Notes under the pieces: model-generated
The model's database searches: none
Seen by the model: the letters and a program-made list of their open reading frames with translations, nothing else
What the model was told of the DNA's origin: nothing
Shown here: in pieces, positions 11,407 through 22,885 of the stretch
Position numbering within the stretch: position 1 is the first letter of the stretch
How the letters are laid out: every line of letters starts with the position of its first letter
Position numbers and translations under genes: made by a program
Assembly (NCBI GenBank): GCA_019828595.1
Contig: JAHQRK010000022.1
Span: forward strand, 682,001 to 746,000
DNA: 64,000 bases
DNA from: Aphanomyces cochlioides
Lineage: Eukaryota; Oomycota; Saprolegniomycetes; Saprolegniales; Verrucalvaceae
Reading direction: 5' to 3'

Positions 11407-12083
11407 GGAGGCGTAGGACTGAGCGACTACGTGCTAAAAATACGCAATGTCCACTTTCAACATCAGGTAGCACACACGTTGGTTATGAGATTAGTATAGG
11501 GTTTAGTATGATATATTTTACCCGTATACATCGAAACACCAAATCTCCGGATGATTTCGCTGACCTTGTCAGACTCGACAAGCCGTAAAATTACGAACGC
11601 CTTTCTCCCATAGCAACTCAAAGCAGGCTAAACAAGCGTATCAGAGTTATAGAACTTTTATAGCGTATTGCCCACAATTTTGCATGAGTCATGATAGGTA
11701 TCCGGATAATTCTGCAATGGGATAAACATCGCGAGGTTGCGAGTGATGAGGCTTCTTTATCACAACTTGACGTGTTGCCGCTGTCCCGAGAAGCTTTAGC
11801 TCGAGTTGTTTGTGTGCTCGAGATCGCTTTTGTGTATTGGATGAAACCAGCGCAGAGTGAGAACGAGATTTGCACCAGCAACTGTCCGGATATATCACTA
11901 TACAGATTCGATTGAATTTATCCGGATGCCACGAATCATCCGGATAAAGATACTATGGCCATTTGTATGGTATCCGTAAGTGTCAGCAAAAAGGGCGCGA
12001 GAAAGGACATTAACAAAAATACGAGCAGGTGGCGACGCTTCTTTGTGCGCGAATGAACGAGCCGGCAAAGGACATTCTTTATC
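11407..12083. other. Divergent intergenic region between P4H copies 2 and 3 with ATCCGGAT motifs
   Basis: No gene. It contains several TATCCGGATA-like palindromic motifs (about 11699, 11887, 11919, 11937) also found elsewhere in the window. It holds the promoters of the divergent copies 2 and 3. Confidence 0.5.
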
Positions 12084-13792
12084 ATGCGGTTGGTTCCACG
12101 CATCTTTTCTGCGTTCCTAGCTCTCGCTTACGTCCATGCCGTGTCCGTGACGGTTTACAGAAATGGAGAGGCAGTCCCTGGCCTTGAGATGCATGTTTTA
12201 CCGGAACATGTCCCCTCCGGCAAAGATTTGGCCAGATACTTGTCGGACTTTGTTGATGTTGAAGGCGTCATTGTGGAAGGCGCTGAGCAGACAAAGATCT
12301 ACGCTGATCGAGTGTTTACCGGCAAGGGCGTGCTTGTCAACTCGTACGAGGATTTGAGCGAAAACGATCGATTGTACCTCGTACCCCCGGATTTTCACTT
12401 TGTATGGCCTTATGTTGAAGTAAGTGAAGACCCTCGACATATTTCCCAATTGTTACCTTTGTAGTTTGGGCACAAGGTCGCGGTTGAATCGACACAGAGT
12501 CCAACAGGAAAGCCCATCATATTGGAATCATTTAATGATTCACCTCGTGTATTCCTCATCCACGACTTTTTCTCGGCGCAAGAAGCTGATCAACTCATTG
12601 ACCGTATGTTAAGCATCACTGACGACAGCCAGAAACTGAAAAGATCGCGCGTTCGCACCGATGAGTAAGTGTCAATGAGGTATGTTTTCACCTAACCAAG
12701 ATCAAGAGTATCAAACATTCGAACGAGCGAAAATGCTTTCGACACGTCCTCTGATTTGGCAATTTCGTTGAACAAACGATCATTTGATTTGCTTCGTTTG
12801 GGAGACTATAAGAGTACACTCCATGTGCTGTAAAAGTCTCACCGTCCCTTAGTCACAATGGCTGATGGCCTCCAATTGCTCAGATACCAGCAAAAGCAAG
12901 CGTACGTGCCACACGATGACTACTTTGAAATTGGCTCCTCCGTTGACTCCAATTGGAATTTTAACCCCAAAACTGGTGGTTCGAACAGGTTGGTAGAATG
13001 GTCATTGCCTTTGCTCACCATTAAGTAGATTTGCCACGGTCTTTATGTACTTGTCGAATGTTACGCGAGGTGGCCAGACAGTCTTTCCTCGAGCCCCAAT
13101 GCCCCAAGGAGTTGGTCATGCACCACCTCCTTCTGAAGACGAGCTTGCGATTTTTGCCCAGGGGTCATGGGAGCAGAAGATGACCAAGCAATGTTTTTCT
13201 AAGTATGTCAAGACAGACGCATTAGCAGGATTTTGACAATTGCATTAGATTGGCGTCGTATCCTAAGAAAGCTCATGCGGTGCTGTTTTACAGCCAAAAA
13301 GGAAATGGTAAGTCTTTGTCCCATTTACAATTTCTTAACACAATACAGCCGAATTGGATCCAATGGCTGAACATGGTGGTTGCCCAGTTTTGGAAGGCAC
13401 AAAATGGTAACTTTGCCTCCTCAATACAACTCAAGCAAATTTTAGGGGTGCCAACTTGTGGGTTTGGAACAAAAAGCGTTTGAATGGTGAAAGTGGACCT
13501 ATTTCAGCCACATTTGTCAACGATATGGATATCCCCGTGGACTTGTACTGGCAAACAACTCTGATGAATCGTTTGGAACCCCATCATCAAATCTTTTACA
13601 CCACATACCATGGCCATGAATGGGTATGTCTTCAATTCAGAATTGATCCTTCACTCAAACTTGTTTCAATAGTCATTCAGAGACGCCGACGGCAATGTCA
13701 TTCATGATTTAAAGATTAGCGACAGCTGGGGTGAGACCCAGCGTATTGTCGTTCCTACAACTCCCGTGCAAACTCCACGTGATGAACTGTGA
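12084..13792 (+). CDS. ER prolyl 4-hydroxylase with doublecortin-like N-terminus and VHL-beta-like C-terminus (copy 3)
   Basis: Nine exons (12084-12419, 12465-12664, 12707-12813, 12853-12988, 13029-13202, 13249-13307, 13349-13406, 13446-13623, 13673-13792) give 455 residues. Exon sizes 107, 174, 59, 58 and 178 are identical to copy 2 although the proteins have clearly diverged, so the model is well supported. Signal peptide (MRLVPRIFSAFLALAYVHA), DCX-like domain, 2OG-Fe(II) hydroxylase with HDD, RGGQTVFP, EHGGCPV and GTKW, then a VHL-like domain with a Trp in DLYW and the GHEW block followed by SFRDADG. The C-terminus RDEL is an ER-retrieval signal. It is transcribed away from copy 2, and ends only 55 bp before the end of the convergent gene downstream. 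Confidence 0.88.
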
Positions 13793-13847
13793 GCAACAAA
13801 CTCTGTTTCTTGAGTCTTGATTGTATCCAATTTTTTTATATACGTTT

Positions 13848-15871
13848 TCATTTGCTTCGTCTGTCCATGGCTCGAATGAGAATCCAGCTGGGAGCTTGTG
13901 TGTTCGGTAGTGTTTGCAAAATGTCCGTGACAAGGCCTTGTTTGTTTGGTGTATCGAGTACGTTGGTTGTTGTGTGTGCATTCGCCACTAAATTCAGAAC
14001 CAAGTGGAGTATTTCGACAATTTCTTGAGACTTGGTGTCATCGTACGTAGCCCAAAGTTTATGTGCGAAATCCCACAGTGTATCCATTGCTCGTGGCTGG
14101 CGGTGAAGCGATTCCAGGGGATACATAGTTGTGACCGTACAATACAACTTCAGCAAAGCGGAATCCACGGCATTGATTGCTAAAGGAAGCGTATGATGTA
14201 GTGCGGTTGTCCATCTTGAAAGAAACTAGCACATCGTCAAGTTCCAAGGAAAGATTGTCAACAACTCACAGGTTTCATGACTCCAAAAGACGGTGGATGT
14301 GAGACCAAGAGCGTCAAGACCAAGATCGACTGTGCGACGATATTTGGAGGATTTGAATGATGAGCAGACACAATGTCGCACAGAAAAGGCACAACGGGTT
14401 CAAAACGACTTGGACTAGTCTCTCGGGCTAACCCAATCCAATATGCCAAGACATCTACACGTTGAAAGTCAGGTGTTATCAAGCCAAAGAGCTCACTCAT
14501 TGCAGCGACCACCACATCTTCGTTTTGTTCATTCGATTCCAAGACATGCACGAGTCCATCCAACAATTTCGAGACGTCACAAGCTTCTTGATGTGCTTGT
14601 GGCTGGGACGAAGAATTCAACGTAGGTGAAGGCTTTAATGGCGGTGGTGTCCATCCTTGAATACGCGACAATGATGGCTTGGAAATCGACTGCGGAGACG
14701 AGGGCGGAGGGGCCAATCCCACTTGAACGCGCGGACTTGCGTGGATAAGCGTGAACAAAACGTGAAGAACATGCAATACAATGGCTGGTTCCTATTCAAA
14801 GCGTTGAATTAACCAAGAGGCTCGAAACGGAAAGTTACCAAGTCGAGAGCGAGATATGCTGTCAAAGCATGGACAAGGGTTATTGCTGTGCAGGAGCCAT
14901 CGAGCATTTTCGTCACAGTTGATAGCAACATTTCGGTCACGTGAGTAGGAATTCCATCTCGGGGCAAAGAACGATTCGATTGTACGGCTGATGGGGGCAA
15001 CCATTGCGAAAATTGCGGCATGATTTGACTCAAGTCGTCTGTGGATGTATCGGCTGCTGTGACGACTGGCACAGACAACGAAGAAGTCGATGAAGAAGCT
15101 GCCGGCGATGAAAGCGGTTGGAGAAGTGCTACAAGATCGGACGACAAGAGCTGGCCTAAGGGTGTCACATGAATCTGTGAAGAGCAACCGTTCCAGTCGA
15201 ACCTAGCAGCTCGCTGTTTTCATCTTGCAGTGACTGATATGGATCTGTTTGGAGAGCTGCATCGACGGGCGTTTCGACGGCGGCCACTCGCATACGTTTG
15301 GGCAAAGGCGGAGTCGTGACGACTTGTGACAGTTGTTGTGTCATTTGCATCTTTTCCGCTTCAAACTTGCGCTTCGTAGTCTCGAGCAGCCGTTTGCCCG
15401 CTTCCAATCGCTTCTGTTCTAATTGAGCTGCCGATTTGAGCTATACATTCATTTCCATGATCATTTCATACGAATGACCTTGTGATCATACCTGAGCGAG
15501 TTGTGCTTCCAATCCAGCTCGAGCTCTCTCTGATGACTTCTTCTCTTCTTGAAGAAACGTATTGTGTGATACGAGACGTTTGATTTGTTGCTGCATCGAG
15601 AGTTCCGTTTGTTCGCATTTGTACTTGGCTTCTGCTTCCACTGCGACGATTTGCGCATGGAGCTCAAAGATTTCTTCCGTCGACCGTTGATTTTGTTCCT
15701 GCAACAAATGCGCCAAGGATTCACTCTGCCCCTTTTCTTGACGCAATCGAGCCACTTCTTCACGAAGCTATCATACAATTTCGTCAACATGTAGCTATTG
15801 TATCATGTACTTATTCATACCTGCTGCAATTCCGCCAAGATCGACTTCATCATCGCCGGCGGTGCCGCCAT
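13848..15871 (-). CDS. Coiled-coil protein with helical C-terminal half (ATRIP-like architecture possible)
   Basis: Six exons (15821-15871, 15492-15767, 15203-15440, 14839-15155, 14270-14791, 13848-14225) with introns of 44-53 nt encode about 593 residues. Residues about 10-150 are Glu/Lys/Gln-rich heptads typical of a coiled coil. A linker with PLPKRMR (basic, possible nuclear signal) follows, then from about 190 to the end a Leu-rich, alpha-helical, HEAT/ARM-like region interrupted by a Pro/Ser-rich loop. I do not recognise the gene with certainty. Coiled coil followed by HEAT-like repeats resembles the ATR-interacting protein ATRIP, but this is architecture only. The third donor (GTTCGA) is unusual; it was chosen because it alone keeps the frame. 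Confidence 0.65.
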
Positions 15872-15921
15872 TTTCCAACTTTGAAAAAAATTTGGCTTTG
15901 ACTTCTGATTGGTGTAAATTT

Positions 15922-15974
15922 TTAACCCCTTCAACCCCTTAACCCCTCAACCTCTGTAAACCCTTCAACCCTCA
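15922..15974. repeat. Telomere-like C-rich tract upstream of the coiled-coil gene
   Basis: Irregular repeats of the type AACCCCTTAACCCCT and AACCCTTCAACCC on the plus strand, about 50-100 bp before the ATG at 15871 of the minus-strand gene. They resemble interstitial telomere or telo-box sequence. Confidence 0.55.
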
Positions 15975-16172
15975 CAGAGTTCCCCACATTGATCAACTCT
16001 TCGGATAAACCATGGCTAGATACAGCGAGATTTGAGGACTCTGGAGCTAGCAGGTTAGCCATGCAGACGCCATGGGCATGGAACCTTTGTCGAGAGTCGT
16101 AGGATCCATCTATGGGATAGCTAAGTCATGATTGTATGCCCGAGTTCGAAAAAGGAGTCTATCCACTCAAAC

Positions 16173-17858
16173 TCAACCGTGTTGTAATTTAAGCTCAATG
16201 TTGATACTCAATGCGCGTTTCGCGACCGAGTCGTCCGTGATTTGATTCACCAGCGTGGCGTATTCTCTCAGGGTGGCTTTCGCCTTGGTGGCCACATGAA
16301 TGGGCCACGAATCCACTATTGCCTTGACGGTCTCAACTTCGAGGTTTTGTCTTGTCTTGACGTGCTCCAGTTCATCATGCAGGAGCTGAACAACGAGTGA
16401 ATTCAAACGAGTGAGGCCGAGTTGGACGACGTGCTTTTTGAAAAATGACGCAGCCGTTGCATTCGCTGCAAAGTCATATGCGTGATTTCGAGCATGGTCT
16501 TCGATTGCTTCTTCGAGCGGCCGTCGCATCGATGCTGGAACACTTGATAGCAAATACTGGGCTTGGTGTATATGACGTTCACTGAGCCAATCGAGCTGAA
16601 AGACCATTTTCGTCGCCCGAGCCACGACAAGCTCAAGGCCAATGTGTAGTAAATCCAAGTTGACGCGCTGTTTGAGCTCAATCGCCCACGAAAGATCTTC
16701 CCATCGATGAAGCCATGGGTTGTACGACAAGAGCTCGATGCGAATATAAGGCACGACGAGCTGCTGCAGCGCGAGATCACCATAAGTTGTCTTGTACATC
16801 GCTCCATGCGGCCCTTCTTTCCAAGCAGCAAATCGAGCGAGAATCGACGACAAGGACGAGTATTCATCGTCGACGTCGGCCCAGATCTCAAGCTGAACCG
16901 TGCGAGGTTGCATGGACATTGCTGTGTTTTCTTCGAGGCGGTCGATTTCTTTGGTTTTGGCTCGAAGACAGTGACACAACGCCGAGAGGAACTCCCACAG
17001 AGCTTGAATGTCGTCGTATACTGCTCCGGTTTCGCTGAGTGAAGCTTCCATCGCAGCAATACTAGCCGTCAATTGATTCATTTCCACTTCGACGCGCTGG
17101 GCTTCTCGAGAACGGACGTCGCATCTCTCAACCAAGCTGCTCTTGTGCGCTGTGAGCTTCACAAGAAGTTGACCAAGTGAGCTGTACGTCAAATCTTTCT
17201 CCTTGGTTGGCACTGCGGCTGTGTGTGAAGCTGGTTGAAGCCCTACACGACGCAGTTGTTCGGCCTCCCACTCGGAATCGTCGGAACCGCCATCGTCTTG
17301 ATTCTGTACATTGTCCTCGTCGTCGTCCAGTGAGGTTCCTTCAGGTTTAAACGTTCGTCGTCGTGGTTCTTCATGTCTAGGCGATTCAGACAATGGAATA
17401 AATGTTTCTTCCTCTTTGTGAACTTCTGGGGACGATTGACGGGCTTCTGGATTCATTTCATAGTCTTCTGTTGACAAAGGAGCTGTGAAATGACTGGACG
17501 ATGTGAACTTCTGCTGGGCTTTGAGCTCTTCGAGTTTCTCGGCCGAGTATTCGTTGCGACTCTCGCCATCCTCATCCGTTGGGACGTACATACGTGGGAT
17601 CTTGCCTTTCTTGACGCGAAATTCAGGCACTGAGGTCTCTTCCTGGTCATGATCGAGCACGACGGCCACCGGTCGTTTCTTTGACGAAAAATCTGCTGGT
17701 TTCTTGTTCTTCTGCTTGATACGCTCTAGAACAGCTCCGACATTCTCATCTGCCTCTTCATTCAGCGCATTTTCCTCTACAACGATCGCAGGCGTCTCTT
17801 CTTCGTCGACTTTACGAGCCTTGCTCGACTTCTTGGACCCCTTTCGCGCTCGAAACAT
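16173..17858 (-). CDS. GCFC/PAXBP1-family protein (GC-rich sequence DNA-binding factor-like, spliceosome-associated)
   Basis: Single-exon ORF. The Met at 17858 (MFRARKGSKK) is preferred over one 12 codons earlier because family members start with MFR followed by basic residues. The protein has 561 residues. The N-terminal half is charged and low complexity (Lys, Glu, Ser), with KIPRMYVPTDEDGES and a SSHF segment typical of the family. Then comes a coiled-coil stretch (about 215-300) and the GCFC helical domain (WADVDDEYSSLSSILARFAAW, then PYIRIELLSYNPW). Known members (PAXBP1/GCFC2, plant ILP1) act in the intron-lariat spliceosome and are longer (about 800-900 residues), so this is a short version ending soon after the GCFC core. 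A telomere-like tract lies just upstream. Confidence 0.75.
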   Translation of the reverse strand: MFRARKGSKKSSKARKVDEEETPAIVVEENALNEEADENVGAVLERIKQKNKKPADFSSKKRPVAVVLDHDQEETSVPEFRVKKGKIPRMYVPTDEDGESRNEYSAEKLEELKAQQKFTSSSHFTAPLSTEDYEMNPEARQSSPEVHKEEETFIPLSESPRHEEPRRRTFKPEGTSLDDDEDNVQNQDDGGSDDSEWEAEQLRRVGLQPASHTAAVPTKEKDLTYSSLGQLLVKLTAHKSSLVERCDVRSREAQRVEVEMNQLTASIAAMEASLSETGAVYDDIQALWEFLSALCHCLRAKTKEIDRLEENTAMSMQPRTVQLEIWADVDDEYSSLSSILARFAAWKEGPHGAMYKTTYGDLALQQLVVPYIRIELLSYNPWLHRWEDLSWAIELKQRVNLDLLHIGLELVVARATKMVFQLDWLSERHIHQAQYLLSSVPASMRRPLEEAIEDHARNHAYDFAANATAASFFKKHVVQLGLTRLNSLVVQLLHDELEHVKTRQNLEVETVKAIVDSWPIHVATKAKATLREYATLVNQITDDSVAKRALSINIELKLQHG

Positions 17859-17867
17859 GGACGAAAT

Positions 17868-17937
17868 GACAAACCCCTCCACCCCTGTATACATAAACCC
17901 TTAACCCCTACAACCCTTGTATTTGTAAACCCCTAAA
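17868..17937. repeat. Telomere-like C-rich tract upstream of the GCFC gene
   Basis: Contains AACCCTTAACCCCTACAACCC and AACCCCTAAATT, starting about 10 bp upstream of the ATG at 17858. This is the second such tract in the same position relative to a minus-strand gene. Confidence 0.55.
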
Positions 17938-18104
17938 TTAAGGAAACTCTAGCTCCCCCCGACGCCATTGTCACCTTGCAGCTCACTGCGAGGCTCAGCT
18001 TATCAAGCTCTAGGCAGCTAGACGTGTTGAATCGAGAGGGGATAGCAATAATGGGGAAAGAAAACAACGAGGGGCATGAAATTACTATCAAGAAAGTGGA
18101 CAGA

Positions 18105-19682
18105 CTAAGGGGCTGGGGCGTCTACTGTCGGGAGCGGGGCCGCAAGCGCAATCATATTGTCGTCGCGCTCCTCGACAGCATTCGCCTTGTACACTTGGGC
18201 CAAGAACTTGGCCGACGCCTTTGGCACACGCTCCATCGTGTTGTAGTCGACCCAGTGGATGCCAAATCGCTTGGAATACCCAGCAGCCCATTCGTAATTG
18301 TCGATGAACGACCAGGCGAAATAGCCGCTCACGTCCACGCCATGCTCTGAAATCGCCTTTTGCATTTCGACAATGTACGATTCGTAAAACTTGACACGGA
18401 AGACGTCGTTTTCAGCGGCTTCGCGGTCGATATCCGCGACGGCAGCGCCATTTTCAGTGATGATAACGCCACCAGGAGGCGCATATCGGTTGTGAATCCA
18501 AGTCTAAGAAAGCCATGAGTCGACCAAGAGCATGACGCGGAGTACGTACAAGAAGCTTGCGGAATCCCCAAGGCACAGCATTCCACTGGACATCCGTCTT
18601 GAGCCACGATGGATCGTCCGTCTTTATGATACCAACATCGTCCCAAATATCGCCTTCAAGGCCAGCTCGTTCGTCGGCGAGAAACTCCGCGGATGGCTCG
18701 ACGTAAGCAGTGCCGTAGTGGTTCAAACCAAAGAAATCGCTGCCTGCATCTACTCTCCAAGATGAGCATTCCTCATAGAATATCGTGGCAACTTGCCTGT
18801 GAGCAACTTGGACTCGGCTTCGGTGAATTTTGGCAACCGGTCGCCCAAGCGCTTCTTCATGACTTCAGGATAGTCTCCAAAGTAGATGGGATCGGCATAC
18901 CAGCCGAGGACGAACTGCAGAGCGCGTTCAGAGGCCTCTTGGTTGAGTTTGTACTGTTCTGGGTCGTTCGTTGGCTTGGGTTCGCGGTAGTCGCCGTTGA
19001 GGGAAATGCCGATGATGCCCTTTTGTTCTTGTTGAAATTCCTTGCGGTAGAGATTGACGACCGCGGCGTGGGTGAGCAGCATCTTGTGGCCGACAAGGTA
19101 TGGCTCGATCTTTCCCTTGCGTCCTGGGGCCAAGACACCAATGCCGTAGCCAAGCACGGTCGAAATATGAGGTTCATTGAGCGTGATCCAGCTCTTGACG
19201 CGGTCCCCAAAGCGAGAAAAGCACAAGCGAGCATAGTCGACAAACAAATCGACAATCAAGTTGTCCTTGCTAAGCCAGCCGTCATGCTCCAACGCAATCG
19301 CAAGTGGCAAATCCCAGTGGTAGAGCGTCACCATGGGCTCAATGCCATGCGCCAAGAGTTCATCGATCAGCGAATTGTAGAATGCAATGCCTTCTTCGTT
19401 GATCACATCGGTCTTTCCCGTCGGCAAAATACGTGGCCACGAGATGGACAAGCGATAGTTCTTCAATCCCATCGCGGCCATCAACTTGACATCTTCCTTG
19501 TACAAATGGTAGTGGTCAATCGCCTTGTCGCCGGTTTCGCCATGGACAGTCTTTCCAGGCGTTTTGCTGAAGGCGTCCCAGACACTCATGCCACGACCAC
19601 CTTCGTTCCATCCGCCTTCGATTTGGTACGCCGCGGTGGAAGCGCCCCACTTGAAACCTTCGGGAAATTCACGGATCGTCAT
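18105..19682 (-). CDS. Glycoside hydrolase family 1 beta-glucosidase
   Basis: Exons 18797-19682, 18550-18743 and 18105-18503 encode 492 residues, the normal GH1 length. Motifs: FKWGASTAAYQIEGGW near the N-terminus, TLNEPH (acid/base Glu), and ITENG (nucleophile Glu) in the last exon, followed by YFAWSFIDNYEW and the KRFGIHWVDY C-terminal signature. No signal peptide is seen, so an intracellular enzyme hydrolysing beta-glucosides is likely. Intron 1 (18744-18796) starts with GC rather than GT (CACAG|GCAAGT); the paralogue at 20627 has GT there and the reading frame requires this junction. The gene lacks the intron that splits the paralogue at VG|HK. It diverges from that paralogue across a 944-bp spacer. 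Confidence 0.92.
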
Positions 19683-20626
19683 CTTGACACTGCAGTGGAA
19701 ATTGCAAAATGAGCATGCGGGAGGAAGAGGATGATCCTGTCAGCCATCTGGAGAGCAAGCTGATGGGTTCATGACCACTGTCTTGAGCCCTTTGAACTCC
19801 AAAGTCAGCACATCCCATTGCCGAACAGCGACGAGATAGACGAGAGCTGGTCGCACCCACGTCGAATAGAAATGCACACTGCACAAGTGTACGACGAGAG
19901 CGCCGAAGACAATAAACCCGTGGAGAAACTGCAAAGGATCGCAGCTGTCTGTTTGGGAATACCTCTGGTCAATCGCCAGATGATGCCACCCCCCCCCAGC
20001 CTTCAAGTTATCGCACGGTATAGAGAAAGTCTCGTCGAGAACGCAGTCTACTCCCCACTTGGATAGCATGAGCAGGATGAAATCCACACAAACCGTCAGA
20101 ATATTTGACTCTAGCACGAAACCCATGACGAGGCTTCACTTCGTCGACTAGACGGCAACATGACCATGTCGTTCGATTGTATCGATACCGTCGTGTCCTC
20201 CTGCAAATCGTGGCATTGATACAAAGCGACACAGCGATTGCTTTCCCATGCTTGATTGCCCGGATGGACATGGTTGACGGGCCACTCTTCCAAGTTGAAA
20301 TTTCTCAACACATGTCGGCTTACTGTCGCGTGATAGCATGCACAACCAGCGCGAACGTCTCTCTCTTCCTACAATCTTCCCGTCAAATGGCCAAGTTCTC
20401 ATGCAAACATCGTACTGACGCCGCCAATTGATGGACGACACGCTCGAGATTCCATCGTTTTGTCGTCATTCCTTTGGATATTCTCAACATGTCGACTTGT
20501 GGTAATCCATCCAACCTTGGGTAATCAATCACCCACATGACAAAGTACGAGAGGAAGTTCCGTCGACTTCCTTGGCCATGGGAGGCTGCAAAGTGTCATT
20601 TTCATACTTTGTCGACGACGACTAGC
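19683..20626. other. Shared upstream region of the divergent GH1 pair
   Basis: No convincing gene. Short ORFs on both strands lack family features. Presumably holds both promoters. Confidence 0.5.
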
Positions 20627-22255
20627 ATGACCCAAGAACGCCAATTCCCAGACGGATTCAAATGGGGCGCCTCCACCGCCGCCTACCAAATCGAAGGCGG
20701 ATGGAACCAAGGTGGGCGTGGCATGAGCATTTGGGACGCCTTTAGCAAAATCCCAGGCAAGACGGCCAACGGCGAAACCGGCGACGTCGCGATCGACCAC
20801 TACCACTTGTACAAGGAAGATATCAAGCTCATGGCCGCGTTGGGATTGAAAAACTACCGCTTGTCGTTCTCGTGGACGCGTATTTTGCCGACGGGAAAGA
20901 CCGATGTGATCAATGAAGAAGGCATTGCGTTCTACAACTCGTTGATCGATGAGCTCGTGGCGCATGGCATTGAGCCCATGGTGACGCTCTTCCACTTTGA
21001 CTTTCCGTTGGCGCTCCAGTTGGAACATGACGGCTGGCTTCGTCAAGACAACTTTGTCGTGGATGCGTTTGCCGACTACGCTCGACTGTGCTTTACTCGC
21101 TTTGGAGACCGCGTCAAGTACTGGTTGACGATCAACGAGCCTCACATTTCGACGGTGCTTGGCTACAGCATCGGGGTCGGTGCACCCGGCCGCAAATCTC
21201 CAACGGAACCATACCACGTCGGTGCGTACAATGCCTCTGGTGTGAAATCTAAACTTGTCTTTAGGCCACAAGCTCTTGATCGCTCATGCCACGGCCGTCG
21301 ATATCTACCGCAAGGAATTCAAACCAACGCAGAATGGTCAAATCGGTATCGCGCTGGACGGCGATTTCCGAGTGCCAAAGCCATCGGACGATCCTGAGCA
21401 GTTCAAGCTCAACCAAGACGCGGCGGAACGTGGTCGTCTCTTTTGGATCGGTTGGTTTGCCGACCCGATCTACTTTGGCGACTATCCTGACGTCATGAAG
21501 CAACGCGTGGGCGATCGTTTGCCAAAGTTCACCGAAGAAGAGTCCGCGCTGGTCAAAGGTACGCTCCAACCAACTTTTGAGGAATGGTGACAGTGAATTT
21601 GTCCAGGAAGCAACGACTTCTTCGCGCTGAACCACTACTCGACAGCTTATGCTGAGCCTTCGGAGGATTATCTTGAGAACAGCGGCGCGGCAGTCCGTCC
21701 TTCTGTCTGGGCTGATGCCGGTGTCAAGTTGTCGGACGATCCATCGTGGCTCAAGACCGACCTGAACTGGAGCGCTGTGCCGTGGGGTTTCCGCCAAGTC
21801 CTCGTATGTTGTCATTGACAGCCAGGCATGGTTGACTCATCTCTTGGTTCCTCTAGACGTGGATCCAAGACCGCTATGCTCCACAAGGCGGCATCTACGT
21901 GACTGAAAACGGCGCCGCGATCGCTGATTTTGACCGCGCGGATGCCGAGAATGATACTCTCCGCGTCCAGTTTTACGAGTCGTACATCGTCGAGATGCAC
22001 AAGGCAATCACGGAGCACAACGTGGACGTCCGTGGGTACTTTGCCTGGTCGCTCTTTGACAACTACGAATGGGGCGCGGGGTATTCCAAGCGCTTTGGCA
22101 TTGTCTGGGTCGACTACGCCACCCAGGAGCGTGTCCCCAAGGCGTCGGCGAAATTCTTGGGCCAAGTGTGGAAGGCCAATGCGATCACGGAACAAGACGA
22201 CAACGCGATCGCTGTAGCCGCCGCTGCTTCCTCCGTCGATGTTGCTGCTCCTTAA
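20627..22255 (+). CDS. Glycoside hydrolase family 1 beta-glucosidase (divergent paralogue)
   Basis: Exons 20627-21221, 21265-21558, 21607-21803 and 21857-22255 encode 494 residues. The start at MTQERQFPDGFKWG matches the start of the neighbouring GH1 protein. TINEPH carries the acid/base Glu, VTENG the nucleophile. C-terminal GYFAWSLFDNYEW and KRFGIVWVDY are also conserved. It has one more intron (21222-21264) than the minus-strand copy; the other two introns are at shared positions. Likely a cytosolic beta-glucosidase; substrate range cannot be read from sequence. Confidence 0.93.
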
Positions 22256-22885
22256 CTACTGCTAATTGAATGGATTTCGTGTCTGGAAGTGATTTCCGGC
22301 CATGTTGGTGCTTTGTCGTTTGCCTCAATGGCCCACGACCTTCATGTTGGCATGGCGTTTAGCTAGCCGACTGGTGCATAGAATATCTTCGACAGGATTC
22401 AGTGCACCAGGGAAAGCTAAAGCCAGCAAAGCAGCGCTCTCCGTCGTTATCTTGGCAACGAACGCCTCATTCTCGTCGTCTATTCAAGCGCATTCCCGCC
22501 GCAGCATCTTTTGATGCAAGGTGGAGCATCTTCTCAAGACTAGAGACGGGTCGGTCGCGAGATATGCAACTCACGAGTTGAATTGGAGAATGAAGAGCGT
22601 GATGAGACTACCAAGAGGAGAGAGAGACATCTGACCCGTTGTGTTGTTGGCTTCAATGTGCCGTTCGTTCCTTCATTGGCATCAACCTCAATGATGATGA
22701 TAGGAAGAATTCCACCAACCGGATTGTGAATCAATGACAGAGTCATCTCCACTGAGGGAAACAGCGGCAAGGCAAAGGCGGCCTCGGCGTGGAGATCTCG
22801 CTGTCGCGACGGACCATGTCGTCGGTTGACATCCATGTCGAATCAAAAATGACAAGTTATTCATTTTCACAATTTGCAAGGCGGC
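22256..22885. other. Intergenic, nothing recognised
   Basis: No ORF with coding character; includes the promoter side of the VHL-like gene. Confidence 0.5.

Noticed and set aside
18693..19712. 339-codon plus-strand open frame
   Set aside because: Antisense to the GH1 gene, whose catalytic motifs are all on the minus strand.
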